A stretch of DNA of 64,000 nt. It comes from Chloroflexi bacterium HGW-Chloroflexi-2. Its GTDB lineage: Bacteria; Chloroflexota; Anaerolineae; Anaerolineales; Anaerolineaceae. Location of the stretch: contig PHBY01000009.1 of NCBI GenBank assembly GCA_002840735.1, positions 1 through 64,000 on the forward strand, given 5' to 3'. Within the stretch, counting starts at the first letter, position 1. Each line of letters opens with the position of its first letter. Below are positions 18,574-28,237 of the stretch, piece after piece. Under the pieces are notes generated by a model. The model saw only the letters and a list, made by a program, of their open reading frames with translations. It was not told the DNA's origin and did not search any database. The position numbers and the translations under genes are program-made.

Positions 18574-19227
18574 ATGCAAAAAACAATAACTGCATTAACG
18601 ATACAGAAAAAAAACCCTAATCGAGTTAATATTTTTCTCGATGGTGAATTTTCTTTTGGTTTGTATCTGATTAATGCTGGGCACCTAAAGGTTGGTCAAA
18701 CAATTTCTAAAGAGACGATTGATAGTCTGATGAAAGATGACCAGATTGAAGATGGTTTTCAGAAAGCTTTAAAATTCATTTCTTATAAACCACGAACTAA
18801 ATTTGAAGTGGTAAAGAAATTAAGAGAGAACGATTTTGATGAAGGTAGCATTTCAATTGTCATGGAAATGCTTATTGAAAAAGGTTATGTAAATGATTCC
18901 CATTATGCAAAAAATTGGGTGGAAAATAGAAGTATTTATAAACCAAGAAGTAAAAAATTGATTACCTGGGAATTAAAAAATAAACAAATAAGCGAAGAAA
19001 TTATAAGTGAAGTAACTGGTGATATGATCCCAGAGGAAAAATTAGCAATGCTGGCTGCTGAAAAATATGCCAGAAGATTGTCTGGAATTGAAAAAGAGGT
19101 TTTTTTTCGAAGATTATCTGGATACTTAATCCGGCGCGGATTTTCATATAGTATTGTGAATGTTACAGTTCAAAAGATATGGAATAATCTTCGCCAACAA
19201 ACACATGAAAATTCAAATGGAAAATGA
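18574..19227 (+). CDS. recX: RecX-family regulator of RecA
   Basis: A 217-residue protein with the three-helix repeats of RecX: AL+FI..+PRTKFEVVKKL near residues 65-85, IVMEMLIEKGYVNDSHYAKNWVENR around 103-127, and LIRRGFSYSIVNVTVQKIW near the C-terminus. RecX binds RecA filaments and limits recombination. In many bacteria it follows recA; here recA is absent and the gene sits upstream of rny, with nine bases between. The N-terminal ~50 residues (ITALTIQKKNPNRVNIFLDGEFSFGL) match the extended RecX form. No strong ribosome-binding site precedes the ATG. Confidence 0.85.
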   Translation: MQKTITALTIQKKNPNRVNIFLDGEFSFGLYLINAGHLKVGQTISKETIDSLMKDDQIEDGFQKALKFISYKPRTKFEVVKKLRENDFDEGSISIVMEMLIEKGYVNDSHYAKNWVENRSIYKPRSKKLITWELKNKQISEEIISEVTGDMIPEEKLAMLAAEKYARRLSGIEKEVFFRRLSGYLIRRGFSYSIVNVTVQKIWNNLRQQTHENSNGK

Positions 19228-19236
19228 GGTGAATTA

Positions 19237-20772
19237 ATGGGGAAGCAAGAATTATTAGCACTATTATTGATCATAGGTGATGTAGTTATCATTGCAATTG
19301 TTGTATTCTTTTTAAACCGTTATTATTCTGAACGATTAAAAAAAGATAGGCAAAATCAAGCAGATTCTATCATTGGAAACGCGAAGGAAAATGCGAAAAC
19401 AATAGAATTAGAAGCAAAAGATAACGCGATAAAGATACTTAAAGACGCGGAAGAAGAAATCACACGAAGAAGAAATGAAAATCTGAAAGAAGAAGAAAGA
19501 TTACACAAGAGGCGATCTGAAATCGATAACCGAATTGAGAGACTTGAACTTCGAGAGCAAACGATTAATAAACGTCAAAGTTTAATTGATAAAAGATCAA
19601 ACGAAATTGAGAAAATGTACGCTCAACAATTGGGGGAATTACAACGAATAGCTCAAATGAGTGTTGAAGAAGCCAGAGAAATCCTGCTTCAAGAAGCAGA
19701 AAAAGAAGGCCGGTCTGATATGGCCAGGATTATTCGCCAGATTGAAGCTGAAGCACGTGCAGAGGGTGAAAAACGAGCCCGAGAGATTGTAGCCGATGCA
19801 ATCCAAAGAGTTGCTTCGGAGCACGTGAATGAGGTTACTACTTCAATTGTAATTCTACCGAATGAAGAAATGAAAGGCAGAATCGTTGGCCGAAATGGTC
19901 GAAATATTCGCGCTTTTGAACAGGCCGCAGGTGTGGATGTGATCGTGGATGATACGCCTGAAGCTGTCACAATAAGTTGTTTTGATCCTGTAAGAAGGGA
20001 AGTAGCCCGTCGGGCTTTGGATTACCTCATTTTAGATGGAAGAATCCACCCCGCGCACATTGAAAAAGTATTGGAAGATAAACAGAAAGAAGTAGAAAAA
20101 ACGATCGAAGAGGCAGGAGAACAAGCTGCTTACGATGCAGGGGTCTCCGGTATACGGCCAGAAATTTTAAAAGTGCTAGGAAGATTAAAATACCGCACAT
20201 CTTATGGCCAAAACCAATTATCACACGCTGTTGAGGTCGCCAGGTTAGGTTCAGTGATCGCATCTGAATTAGGCGCTGATATCGAGATTGTCAAAGCCGC
20301 TGGATTATTGCACGATCTTGGAAAAGCCATGGACCACAACACTGAAGGTACTCACGCCTTAATTGGCGCTGAATTTGCTCGTCGGTATGGCGTCAATCCA
20401 AAGATCGTAAATGCTATTGCTTCTCATCACCACGAAACAGAACAGGAATCTTTAGAAGCAATTATTGTTGAATCTGCAGACGCAATATCTGGAGCAAGAC
20501 CAGGTGCCCGAAGAGAAGATTTGGAACAGTATATAAAAAGATTACGCGCTTTAGAAGATATCGCAAACTCTTTCAAAGGCGTCAGTCAGAGTTATGCAAT
20601 TCAAGCAGGTCGAGAAGTTCGAATTATCGTTCGTCCTGAAGATATTGATGATCTGGACGCTTTACGTATCGCCAGAGATGTCGCCAAGAAAATTGAAGAA
20701 AATATGCAATATCCTGGTCAAATCAGAGTTACAGTAATTCGTGAAACCCGTGCTATTGATTACGCGAAATAA
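19237..20772 (+). CDS. rny: Ribonuclease Y
   Basis: A 511-residue protein matching the family length and order: an N-terminal membrane helix (~5-27), a long Lys/Glu/Arg-rich coiled coil (~30-200), a KH RNA-binding domain (EEMKGRIVGRNGRNIRAFEQ), and an HD domain with HAVEVARLG and LLHDLGKAMDH supplying metal ligands. RNase Y is a membrane-tethered endoribonuclease that initiates mRNA decay. It follows recX in a likely two-gene unit, has GAGGTGAA before its ATG, and is closed by a strong terminator. Confidence 0.95.
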   Translation: MGKQELLALLLIIGDVVIIAIVVFFLNRYYSERLKKDRQNQADSIIGNAKENAKTIELEAKDNAIKILKDAEEEITRRRNENLKEEERLHKRRSEIDNRIERLELREQTINKRQSLIDKRSNEIEKMYAQQLGELQRIAQMSVEEAREILLQEAEKEGRSDMARIIRQIEAEARAEGEKRAREIVADAIQRVASEHVNEVTTSIVILPNEEMKGRIVGRNGRNIRAFEQAAGVDVIVDDTPEAVTISCFDPVRREVARRALDYLILDGRIHPAHIEKVLEDKQKEVEKTIEEAGEQAAYDAGVSGIRPEILKVLGRLKYRTSYGQNQLSHAVEVARLGSVIASELGADIEIVKAAGLLHDLGKAMDHNTEGTHALIGAEFARRYGVNPKIVNAIASHHHETEQESLEAIIVESADAISGARPGARREDLEQYIKRLRALEDIANSFKGVSQSYAIQAGREVRIIVRPEDIDDLDALRIARDVAKKIEENMQYPGQIRVTVIRETRAIDYAK

Positions 20773-20798
20773 ACTAAATGCAAAAATGAAATATAATT

Positions 20799-20833
20799 CT
20801 GATACAGGCTCCTAAACCTGTATCAGTTTTTTT
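20799..20833 (+). terminator. Rho-independent terminator after rny
   Basis: A perfect ten-base-pair stem CTGATACAGG/CCTGTATCAG with an eight-base loop, followed by seven T. It ends twelve bases before the next start codon and separates rny from the oxidoreductase gene. Confidence 0.92.
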
Positions 20834-20844
20834 AAGGATAATCC

Positions 20845-23028
20845 ATGAAACAATTATTGCAAAATATCAAAGAGGGTAATGCGGAGATTGTCGATGTGCC
20901 GATTCCAGCCATAAAATCAGGCCATATTCTTGTAAAGAATCACGCTTCAGTTGTATCTTCTGGAACTGAACGGATGGTGGTTGAATTTGCGGAGAAGAAT
21001 TTATTAATGAAAGCGAAATCCCGACCTGATTTGGTAAAGCAGGTTCTTGACAAAGCTCAACGCGAGGGGATTATCCCAACCATTCAGGCAGCATTAAATC
21101 GATTAGATACACCAATGGCGTTAGGATACTCTTCAGCGGGTGAAGTAATCTCCGTCGGAGATGGTGTAGAAGATATCAAACCGGGAGATAGAGTCGCCTG
21201 TGCAGGTGGTGGTTTTGCCTGCCATGCTGAATATGTCCTTATTCCTAAAAACCTTTTTGCAAAAATTCCTGATTCAGTCAGCTATGAAGACGCCGCATTT
21301 TCAACATTAGGGGCGATTTCTTTACATGGATTTAGAATCGCAGCTCCTCAAATTGGGGAAAAAGTAGCGATCATTGGGCTTGGATTGTTGGGCTTGATAA
21401 TGATTGATATTTGTAAAGCGGCTGGATTGAAAGTGTTTGGAATCGATTTAGACCAGTCAAGAGTAGATCAAGCAAAAAGCAAGGGTGTGTTGGCGGTTCA
21501 TAGAGAAATGGCTTTAGATCAGGGGTTGAATTTTACAGAAAACCGTGGTTTCGATGTGGTTTTTATTTGCGCAGATACAAATTCAAATGACCCAATTGAA
21601 TTAGCCGGACAATTAGCCCGTGATAAAGGTACTGTTGTCGCTGTTGGCGCTGTTGGTCTAGAAATTCCAAGAAAAATTTATTATGAAAAAGAGATAAACG
21701 TCTTGATTTCGAGATCTTATGGTCCTGGCAGGTACGACCACACTTATGAAGAACAAGGCAAGGATTATCCTTATGGTTATATACGTTGGACTGAGGGGAG
21801 AAACCTTTCAGCAATCATTGATTTAATTGAGAGTAAAAAAATGGACTTCAAATCATTGATTACTCATCGTTTCCCAATTGAAGAAGGAGTTAAAGCTTAC
21901 GAGACGATCACAGGTAAGAATAATGAAAAATTTCTTGGCGTAATCATCCAGTATCCTGATAATGTAGAGACAAAAATTTCAGAACGACATGTCGATCTAA
22001 AGAAACCCTCTGGATTAAATTTGGAAGGCAAAAAGGTTTCCATTGGCATTCTTGGAGCAGGTTTATTTGCAAGCGCTGTATTTTTACCTATGGTTCAGAA
22101 AACTACGTCTGTTCGAAAATTAGGTATATGTAGCGCGAAGGGATTAAGCGCCAGGCAATTAGCAAAAAAATATAATTATGAGTTTGCCTGTACTGATGAA
22201 ACGGAAATCGTTAAAAGTAATGAAATTAATACAGTGGTTATATTAACCAGACATAATGATCATGCCAGACAAATTATCAGTGGGTTGCAAGCAAACAAAC
22301 ACATTTATTGTGAAAAACCTTTGGCATTAAACACGACTGAATTATTGGAAATTAAACAAGCTTATAAAAATGCTCATTCAAAATTGATGGTGGGGTTCAA
22401 TCGAAGATTCTCTCCATTTATTTTGAAAGCCAAAGATTTCATAATAAAAAGTTCAGAACCAAAAATAATTCATTATCGAGTCAATGCTGGTTTTATACCA
22501 TCCAATCATTGGGTTCATGATCCTCTCCAGGGTGGTGGAAGAATTATTGGAGAAGGGTGTCACTTTATTGATTTGTGTATATACCTGGCAGATTCAAAAC
22601 CAGTTAGTATTCAAACGATCGGTCTTCCCAACATTGGAAAATACAATGATGATAATGTAATCATAAATATAATATTTGAAGACGGTTCAATGGCCACAAT
22701 TGAATATTTGGCTAATGGTGATAAAAGTGTTGAAAAGGAAACCCTGGAAATTTTTAGTGGTGGTAAAGTAGTTCAATTAATTGATTTTAGAAAATTAATT
22801 TTGACATCTAATGGTAAGAAAACTCAATATCAAAGTCGCTTTACTCAAGATAAAGGCCATCTAGGTTCATGGCAGGCTTTTATTAATTCTATTGAATTAA
22901 ATTTAGAAGCTCCAATCACTTTCGAAGCATTATTTGAATCATCACTTGCTGCTTTAATGGCTGTAGAATCTTTAAGAAAAAAAGAAACAATATTTATTGA
23001 TGAATATATAAGATTGTTGGAAAATTAA
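20845..23028 (+). CDS. Two-domain oxidoreductase: Zn-dehydrogenase-like + Gfo/Idh/MocA
   Basis: A 727-residue fusion. Residues ~1-370 are a medium-chain dehydrogenase: SSGTERMVVEFA, ALGYSSAGEV, GDRVACAG, then a Rossmann segment VAIIGLGLLGLI. Residues ~395-700 are a Gfo/Idh/MocA oxidoreductase: nucleotide-binding GILGAGLFASAVFLP, the EKPLAL motif with its conserved Lys, and GGRIIGEGCHFIDLC. The structural zinc Cys cluster of classical alcohol dehydrogenases is not obvious. Such fusions occur in surface-polysaccharide gene sets, where they are thought to oxidise or epimerise a sugar, but the substrate here is unknown. AAGGA precedes the ATG. It is isolated between the rny terminator and the two-component genes. 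Confidence 0.85.
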   Translation: MKQLLQNIKEGNAEIVDVPIPAIKSGHILVKNHASVVSSGTERMVVEFAEKNLLMKAKSRPDLVKQVLDKAQREGIIPTIQAALNRLDTPMALGYSSAGEVISVGDGVEDIKPGDRVACAGGGFACHAEYVLIPKNLFAKIPDSVSYEDAAFSTLGAISLHGFRIAAPQIGEKVAIIGLGLLGLIMIDICKAAGLKVFGIDLDQSRVDQAKSKGVLAVHREMALDQGLNFTENRGFDVVFICADTNSNDPIELAGQLARDKGTVVAVGAVGLEIPRKIYYEKEINVLISRSYGPGRYDHTYEEQGKDYPYGYIRWTEGRNLSAIIDLIESKKMDFKSLITHRFPIEEGVKAYETITGKNNEKFLGVIIQYPDNVETKISERHVDLKKPSGLNLEGKKVSIGILGAGLFASAVFLPMVQKTTSVRKLGICSAKGLSARQLAKKYNYEFACTDETEIVKSNEINTVVILTRHNDHARQIISGLQANKHIYCEKPLALNTTELLEIKQAYKNAHSKLMVGFNRRFSPFILKAKDFIIKSSEPKIIHYRVNAGFIPSNHWVHDPLQGGGRIIGEGCHFIDLCIYLADSKPVSIQTIGLPNIGKYNDDNVIINIIFEDGSMATIEYLANGDKSVEKETLEIFSGGKVVQLIDFRKLILTSNGKKTQYQSRFTQDKGHLGSWQAFINSIELNLEAPITFEALFESSLAALMAVESLRKKETIFIDEYIRLLEN

Positions 23029-23054
23029 AAATTGAGTCGTTTTTTCCCTCATTG

Positions 23055-23092
23055 TTAACATTTGTTGTTGAAATGTTAACATCAACTTGTCC
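23055..23092 (+). promoter_or_regulatory. Candidate PhoP/PhoB-like box array upstream of response regulator
   Basis: TTAACA occurs at 23055-23060 and again at 23076-23081. Between and after them lie half-matching hexamers (TGTTGA at 23066, TTGTCC at 23087), giving four T-rich hexamers about 10-11 bases apart. This resembles the TTAACA-type direct repeats bound by PhoP in Bacillus. A TATAAA element at 23122 could be the -10 box. The array would suit autoregulation by the downstream response regulator; this is an inference. Confidence 0.4.
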
Positions 23093-23159
23093 TTTCTGGT
23101 TTAAAATAAATTAAGTTAGCGTATAAATTAAATCCAATTCGGGTTTAATGGAGCCAATT

Positions 23160-23870
23160 ATGGTAGAAAAAATTCTTATCGTTGAAGATGAAATATCCTT
23201 ACAGGAGACATTGGCTTATAACCTTAAAAAACAAGGATATGAGGTTGTTATTGCGGGAGATGGTCCATCAGCATTAGAAATGGTTAGAAGTTCAAAACCC
23301 GATCTGATCTTATTAGATATTATGTTACCTGGAATGGATGGATTTGAAGTATGTCGAAAATTGCGATCAGAAGTAAGCACACCTGTTCTTATGCTGACCG
23401 CCAGAGATGATGAGATCGACCGGGTGGTTGGTTTGGAAGTTGGAGCTGATGATTATTTAACAAAACCTTTTAGTATGAGGGAATTAATTGCCAGAGTTAA
23501 AGCTATGCTTCGAAGAGTTAAAATAATCAGAGACGAAATTAATTTAATCAATAGTGGTACAGATCAAAGATCATTCTTTGAGTTTGATAAAATTAAAATT
23601 GACTTAGGCAGAAGAGAACTTCGCGTAGATAATAAAATTGTCAATCTGAAACCGAAAGAATTTGAACTACTGATTTACTTAATCAGACATAAAAATCAAG
23701 TACTTTCCAGAGATCAGATTTTAGAATCAGTATGGGGATGGGAGTATATAGGGGATAGTCGCACAGTGGATGTTCATGTGCGGTGGATAAGAGAAAAAAT
23801 TGAAGAAGATCCTTCCAATCCGAAGCGGATCATAACTGCAAGAGGTGCTGGTTATCGATTTGAAGGGTAG
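23160..23870 (+). CDS. OmpR/PhoB-family response regulator
   Basis: A 236-residue regulator. The receiver domain has the acidic pair at residues 10-11, phospho-acceptor Asp53 in [13 protein letters not shown], the Thr of MLTARDD and Lys102 in LTKPF. The C-terminal winged helix includes [26 protein letters not shown] and [13 protein letters not shown], typical of PhoB/PhoP/WalR. I chose ATG 23160 over 23148 because GGAG at 23150-23153 is correctly spaced for the later ATG. The sensor kinase gene follows three bases after the stop. The layout matches PhoB-PhoR, but no phosphate transport genes are in the window, so the signal is undetermined. Confidence 0.88.
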   Translation: MVEKILIVEDEISLQETLAYNLKKQGYEVVIAGDGPSALEMVRSSKPDLILLDIMLPGMDGFEVCRKLRSEVSTPVLMLTARDDEIDRVVGLEVGADDYLTKPFSMRELIARVKAMLRRVKIIRDEINLINSGTDQRSFFEFDKIKIDLGRRELRVDNKIVNLKPKEFELLIYLIRHKNQVLSRDQILESVWGWEYIGDSRTVDVHVRWIREKIEEDPSNPKRIITARGAGYRFEG

Positions 23871-23873
23871 TGA

Positions 23874-25631
23874 ATGCGAAAATCAATATTAGTCAGAATA
23901 GCCAGCCCTTATGTCCTCTTAATTATTGTTTTATTTACTGGCCTTGGAATTTACCTCACCTCATTTGTTAAGAATATTTACATAGAATCATTGATTCAAC
24001 ACCTGGAAGTTAATGCAAAAATAATTGCAGACCAGGCAAAGCCTTTATTAATCTCTGATTTTGACAGTCAGCAACTGAAGGAAATCACAGCCAATAATTC
24101 AGAACTGATATCAGCGCGAATTACAATTATTCGTCCTGATGGGATCGTATTAACCGATTCTGAAATTAATGTGAATGATTTAGAAAATCACAGTAATCGG
24201 AAAGAAATAATAGATGCCATCCAATTTGGATTCGGATCAGACATCAGGATAAGTCAATCCGTAGAAGAGGAATCATTGTATGTTGCTTTACCAATATTCA
24301 ATGATAACCAAGAAATCTTAGCTATTTCACGAGTATCTATATCAATTTCAACCATTAATCAGAAATTACGAAATTTCCAATTATCGATCATTGGGGCGTC
24401 CTTGTTGACTGCGATAATTGTAATTTTCCTGGCTTTCATGATTACAAAACGAACATTAGAACCTCTTAAGCAACTCAATTCGGCGATCAACCGCATGGAG
24501 ATTGTTGATTTTAATCTTGAACAGAATTCGAATGAAAAAGATGAAATCGAGTTATTGAGTTTATATCTTTGGAAAATTACAGATCATTTAAATAAACAAA
24601 ATGAAGAATTAAAATTAGAGAGAAAGACACTCAATGCTGTATTAAACCAAATGACAGATGCAGTTTTAATTGTAGATGAAAGCGGAACAGTCCAATTATC
24701 AAACCCTGCAGCAGAACGACTTTTCAATTTCAAGAGAGAAGATATCTCAGATAAATCTATAATTGAAATTCTGAGAAATCATCAATTATTTAATCTATGG
24801 AAGACATGTAGAAAAGAACGTCAACAAAATGAAATAACTATTGAAATTAATCCAAATAAACTGTTTGTGCAAGCAATTGCTAAGCCTTTAGATGAAATTT
24901 TTTCTGGAGGGGTATTATTAGTCATACAGGATTTAACTAGAGTTCGGCAACTTGAAAAAATTAGAAGTGATTTTGTTAGCAACGTCTCACATGAGTTGAG
25001 AACCCCAATCGCTTCAATAAAAGCATTATCGGATACACTCCAGGAAGGTGCGCTTGAAGATCCTCCTGCAGCAAGAAGATTTCTAAACAGAATGGATGTT
25101 GAAATTGATAACCTTACCCAAATGGTGCAGGAATTATTGGAGCTTTCAAAAATTGAATCCGGTAGGGTTCCTTTACGAAAAATCAAAATTTCTCCAAGGG
25201 TTCTGGTCGATCAAGCCATAGAAAGAATGCAGGTTCAGGCGGAGCGTTCAGGATTAAGTCTATCGTCAGAGATTCCAGATTTTTTGCCCGAGATTCTAGT
25301 AGATCCGGACAAAATTGGACAGGTGTTTGTAAATTTATTACACAATGCAATTAAATTTACTCCACCTGGGGGAATTATAAAAGTTAGGGTTCAGGATAAC
25401 CTTTCGGATATAACATTTTCTGTAGAGGATTCGGGTATCGGAATTGATAGTATATCTGTTAATAGAATTTTTGAAAGGTTTTACAAAACAGATCCAGCGC
25501 GATCAACTGGTGGAACGGGTCTTGGCTTATCAATCACCAGGCATATAATTGAAGCTCACAATGGTAAGGTCTGGGTGGAGAGCAAATTAGGAACAGGCAG
25601 TAAATTTTTCTTTTCAATCCCCAAAAAATAA
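23874..25631 (+). CDS. PhoR-type membrane sensor histidine kinase
   Basis: A 585-residue kinase: helix 1 (~10-32), an external sensor domain (~33-165), helix 2 (~170-192), a HAMP linker (KRTLEPLKQLNSAINRM), a PAS-like domain (LNAVLNQMTDAVLIVDESGTVQLSNPAAERLF), HisKA with His373 in SNVSHELRTP, and an ATPase domain with LLHNAIKFTP (N box), VEDSGIGID (G1) and TGGTGLGLSI (G2). It would phosphorylate the regulator encoded just upstream. The domain order is that of PhoR/WalK kinases. The ligand of the external domain cannot be told. Confidence 0.9.
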   Translation: MRKSILVRIASPYVLLIIVLFTGLGIYLTSFVKNIYIESLIQHLEVNAKIIADQAKPLLISDFDSQQLKEITANNSELISARITIIRPDGIVLTDSEINVNDLENHSNRKEIIDAIQFGFGSDIRISQSVEEESLYVALPIFNDNQEILAISRVSISISTINQKLRNFQLSIIGASLLTAIIVIFLAFMITKRTLEPLKQLNSAINRMEIVDFNLEQNSNEKDEIELLSLYLWKITDHLNKQNEELKLERKTLNAVLNQMTDAVLIVDESGTVQLSNPAAERLFNFKREDISDKSIIEILRNHQLFNLWKTCRKERQQNEITIEINPNKLFVQAIAKPLDEIFSGGVLLVIQDLTRVRQLEKIRSDFVSNVSHELRTPIASIKALSDTLQEGALEDPPAARRFLNRMDVEIDNLTQMVQELLELSKIESGRVPLRKIKISPRVLVDQAIERMQVQAERSGLSLSSEIPDFLPEILVDPDKIGQVFVNLLHNAIKFTPPGGIIKVRVQDNLSDITFSVEDSGIGIDSISVNRIFERFYKTDPARSTGGTGLGLSITRHIIEAHNGKVWVESKLGTGSKFFFSIPKK

Positions 25632-25756
25632 ATTATTGATATTTTTACTAAGTTGATAATTATGTCATAACCGCGTTTTGTGCGATAATTCACATTAATT
25701 CTTTTGAATTCTCGTGCTGTATATTCCTTTATAAACCTTTTTAATTGGAGAAAAAT

Positions 25757-27133
25757 ATGAATGAAATCGTAATCACTTTATCAAGGTGGCAATTCGCATT
25801 AACGACTGTATATCATTTTTTCTTTGTACCCTTAACAATTGGATTGGCATTGATTGTAGCAATCATGCAGACTATCTATTTTAAAACTGGCGATCAAATT
25901 TACAAACAAATGACCAAATATTGGGGAAAATTGTTTCTCATAAATTTTGCTATGGGTGTTGTCACAGGTATTGTAATGGAATTTCAATTTGGCATGAATT
26001 GGTCAGAATATTCAAGATTTGTGGGCGATATCTTTGGAGCACCATTGGCTATTGAGGCTTTGTTAGCATTCTTTCTTGAATCAACTTTTATTGGAGTATG
26101 GGTATTTGGATGGGATAAAATTTCAAAAAGATTGCATTTAATATCAATTTGGTTAGTTGCTATCGGATCAACGCTTTCAGCCTTTTGGATTTTAGTCGCT
26201 AATTCCTTTATGCAATCACCAATGGGTTTTGTGCTTGAAAATGGAAGAATGGTGATGAATGATTTTGGTGCTCTAGTAAGCAATCCGAATGTGTGGGTTC
26301 AATTCACCCATACCGTATTAGGAGGATATACAACCGGCGCTATGTTTATTTTAGGAATAAGTGCATACTTTCTGTTTCGAAAAGAGCAAGTTGATTTATT
26401 CCAAAAATCCTTTCAAATTGCCACAATTATTGGATTGATTTCAGTGTTTTTGGTCATTTTAGTTGGTCACAGTCAAGGCCAACATATGGTAAAAACACAA
26501 CCAATGAAGATGGCGGCTGCAGAAGCTTTATGGGAATCTGAAAATCCCGCTTCATTTTCAATCATTTCCATTGTTGATCAGAAAAACCAAAAAGATGTTT
26601 TTTCGATTAGAATTCCCGCGGTTTTAAGTTTGCTTTCCTATAATCGATTTGAGGGTGAGGTAAGGGGAATAAAAGATATTCAATCCGAGTATGAACAAAT
26701 CTACGGACCAGGAAATTATATTCCTCCTATTACTATAAATTATTGGTCATTTCGTGTAATGGTTGGTTCTGGTTTCCTGATGTTCTTTCTCACTTCGTTA
26801 GGACTATATTTGGTCATGAAGAAGAAAGTTTTGAGTTTTAAATTGATAAAATATTTTCCTTTTGTTATCGTCTTACCTTACCTTGCAAATACTTGTGGTT
26901 GGATATTAACTGAAGTAGGGCGACAACCCTGGGTAGTTTTTGGGTACTTACAAACTTCAGAAGCGATTTCGCCAAATGTGACTGTTGGAATGCTCTGGTT
27001 GTCAGTAATAGGATTTACAGTAATTTACGGGGCTTTGATGGCTGTCGACGTTTATTTATTATCAAAGTATGCCAAGAAAATTACCGTTGATGAACCTAAA
27101 CGCACGGAAGACGAAAAATCCTATTGGGAATAA
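25757..27133 (+). CDS. cydA: Cytochrome bd quinol oxidase subunit I
   Basis: A 458-residue membrane protein of CydA type. His20 in TTVYHFFFVPLTIGL and His185 in WVQFTHTVLGGY match the conserved heme ligands. The GQHMVKTQPMKMAAAEALWE stretch begins the quinol-binding Q-loop, which is short here, and TEVGRQPW is the family GRQPW motif. It oxidises quinol and reduces O2 with high affinity. I chose ATG 25757 over the TTG at 25745 because GGAG at 25747-25750 is well placed for it. cydB follows 12 bases downstream; cydDC, needed for assembly, is 7.5 kb upstream. Confidence 0.93.
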   Translation: MNEIVITLSRWQFALTTVYHFFFVPLTIGLALIVAIMQTIYFKTGDQIYKQMTKYWGKLFLINFAMGVVTGIVMEFQFGMNWSEYSRFVGDIFGAPLAIEALLAFFLESTFIGVWVFGWDKISKRLHLISIWLVAIGSTLSAFWILVANSFMQSPMGFVLENGRMVMNDFGALVSNPNVWVQFTHTVLGGYTTGAMFILGISAYFLFRKEQVDLFQKSFQIATIIGLISVFLVILVGHSQGQHMVKTQPMKMAAAEALWESENPASFSIISIVDQKNQKDVFSIRIPAVLSLLSYNRFEGEVRGIKDIQSEYEQIYGPGNYIPPITINYWSFRVMVGSGFLMFFLTSLGLYLVMKKKVLSFKLIKYFPFVIVLPYLANTCGWILTEVGRQPWVVFGYLQTSEAISPNVTVGMLWLSVIGFTVIYGALMAVDVYLLSKYAKKITVDEPKRTEDEKSYWE

Positions 27134-27145
27134 TTGAGGTGAATT

Positions 27146-28162
27146 ATGAATTATGAAACAATCTGGTTTTTGCTAATTGCTGTATTATTTATTGGATATT
27201 TTATTTTGGAGGGTTTTGATTTCGGCGTAGGAATATTATTACCCTTTGTTGCCAAAAATGACACTGAACGAAGAATGGTAATCAATTCTATCGGACCTCA
27301 TTGGGATGGAAATGAAGTTTGGTTAATCACCGCTGGCGGTGCTATGTTTGCGGCTTTTCCAAATTGGTATGCGACCTTGTTTAGTGGATTTTATATAGCA
27401 TTTTTTCTAATCTTGATTGCTTTGATTTTAAGAGGCGTGGCTTTTGAATTTCGAAGTAAAGTTGCAGACATTAAATGGAGAAAATTTTGGGATTGGTCAA
27501 TTTTTTTTGGCAGTATAATTCCTGCAATTTTATGGGGAGTTGCGTTCACTAATTTTATTCGTGGAGTTCCTATTGGTGAAAACTTTGTTTACCTAGGCAC
27601 CTTTTGGGATTTAATCAATATTTATTCAATAATCGGAGGTCTTGTAACCTTAACAGGTTTTACTGTGCATGGAGCGATTTTTCTATCAATGAAATTGGAA
27701 AAACCATTTGCCAGTAGAATCAACAACTTAGCAATGAAACTCTGGTTTCCAAGTATTTTTGTTTTACTGTTATTTGTGGTCGAAACATATTTCTTCACAG
27801 ACATTATTGATCAACTTGGCGTAAATCCAGGAATTGTACCAATTGGTGCTGTATTATCATTGTTTGTTGTAGGTTGGTTTATAAAAATAAATCGAAATGG
27901 GTGGGCTTTTTTTATGAATTGTCTGACGATAATTTTTTCTGCCAGTACTATTTTTCTTATACTTTACCCACGTGTCCTGGTTTCAAGTATAGATCCAATC
28001 TATAACTTAACAATTATGAATAGTGCATCCGGTGAGTATACATTAAGAATTATGACTATCATTGCTCTCATATTTGTACCAATTGTTATTGCATATCAAG
28101 CCTGGACATATTGGGTATTTAGGAAACGCATAACGAGTGATCCTGAAAGCCTTCATTATTAA
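27146..28162 (+). CDS. cydB: Cytochrome bd quinol oxidase subunit II
   Basis: A 338-residue polytopic protein. The N-terminal signature FILEGFDFGVGILLPFVAKND, followed by IGPHWDGNEVWLITAGGAMFAAFPNWYATLFSGFY, is diagnostic of CydB. It forms the structural partner of CydA and binds no heme itself. GAGGTGAATT precedes the ATG, 12 bases after cydA, so the two genes form a unit. I looked for a small cydX-like gene after it and found none. Confidence 0.94.
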   Translation: MNYETIWFLLIAVLFIGYFILEGFDFGVGILLPFVAKNDTERRMVINSIGPHWDGNEVWLITAGGAMFAAFPNWYATLFSGFYIAFFLILIALILRGVAFEFRSKVADIKWRKFWDWSIFFGSIIPAILWGVAFTNFIRGVPIGENFVYLGTFWDLINIYSIIGGLVTLTGFTVHGAIFLSMKLEKPFASRINNLAMKLWFPSIFVLLLFVVETYFFTDIIDQLGVNPGIVPIGAVLSLFVVGWFIKINRNGWAFFMNCLTIIFSASTIFLILYPRVLVSSIDPIYNLTIMNSASGEYTLRIMTIIALIFVPIVIAYQAWTYWVFRKRITSDPESLHY

Positions 28163-28237
28163 TTCGTTAATTCTTCAAATCAGGTGAGATTTTGATTGCA
28201 AGGTATAATTGTCAGACAGATAAAAAAGGAACAAAAA

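Noticed and set aside
25632-25756. FNR or ArcA site before cydA
   Set aside because: TTGATA is present, but there is no TTGAT-N4-ATCAA palindrome and no clear -10 element at proper spacing.
28163-28237. Possible cydX gene after cydB
   Set aside because: The 75-base gap has no frame with a start codon and a single membrane helix of the right kind.
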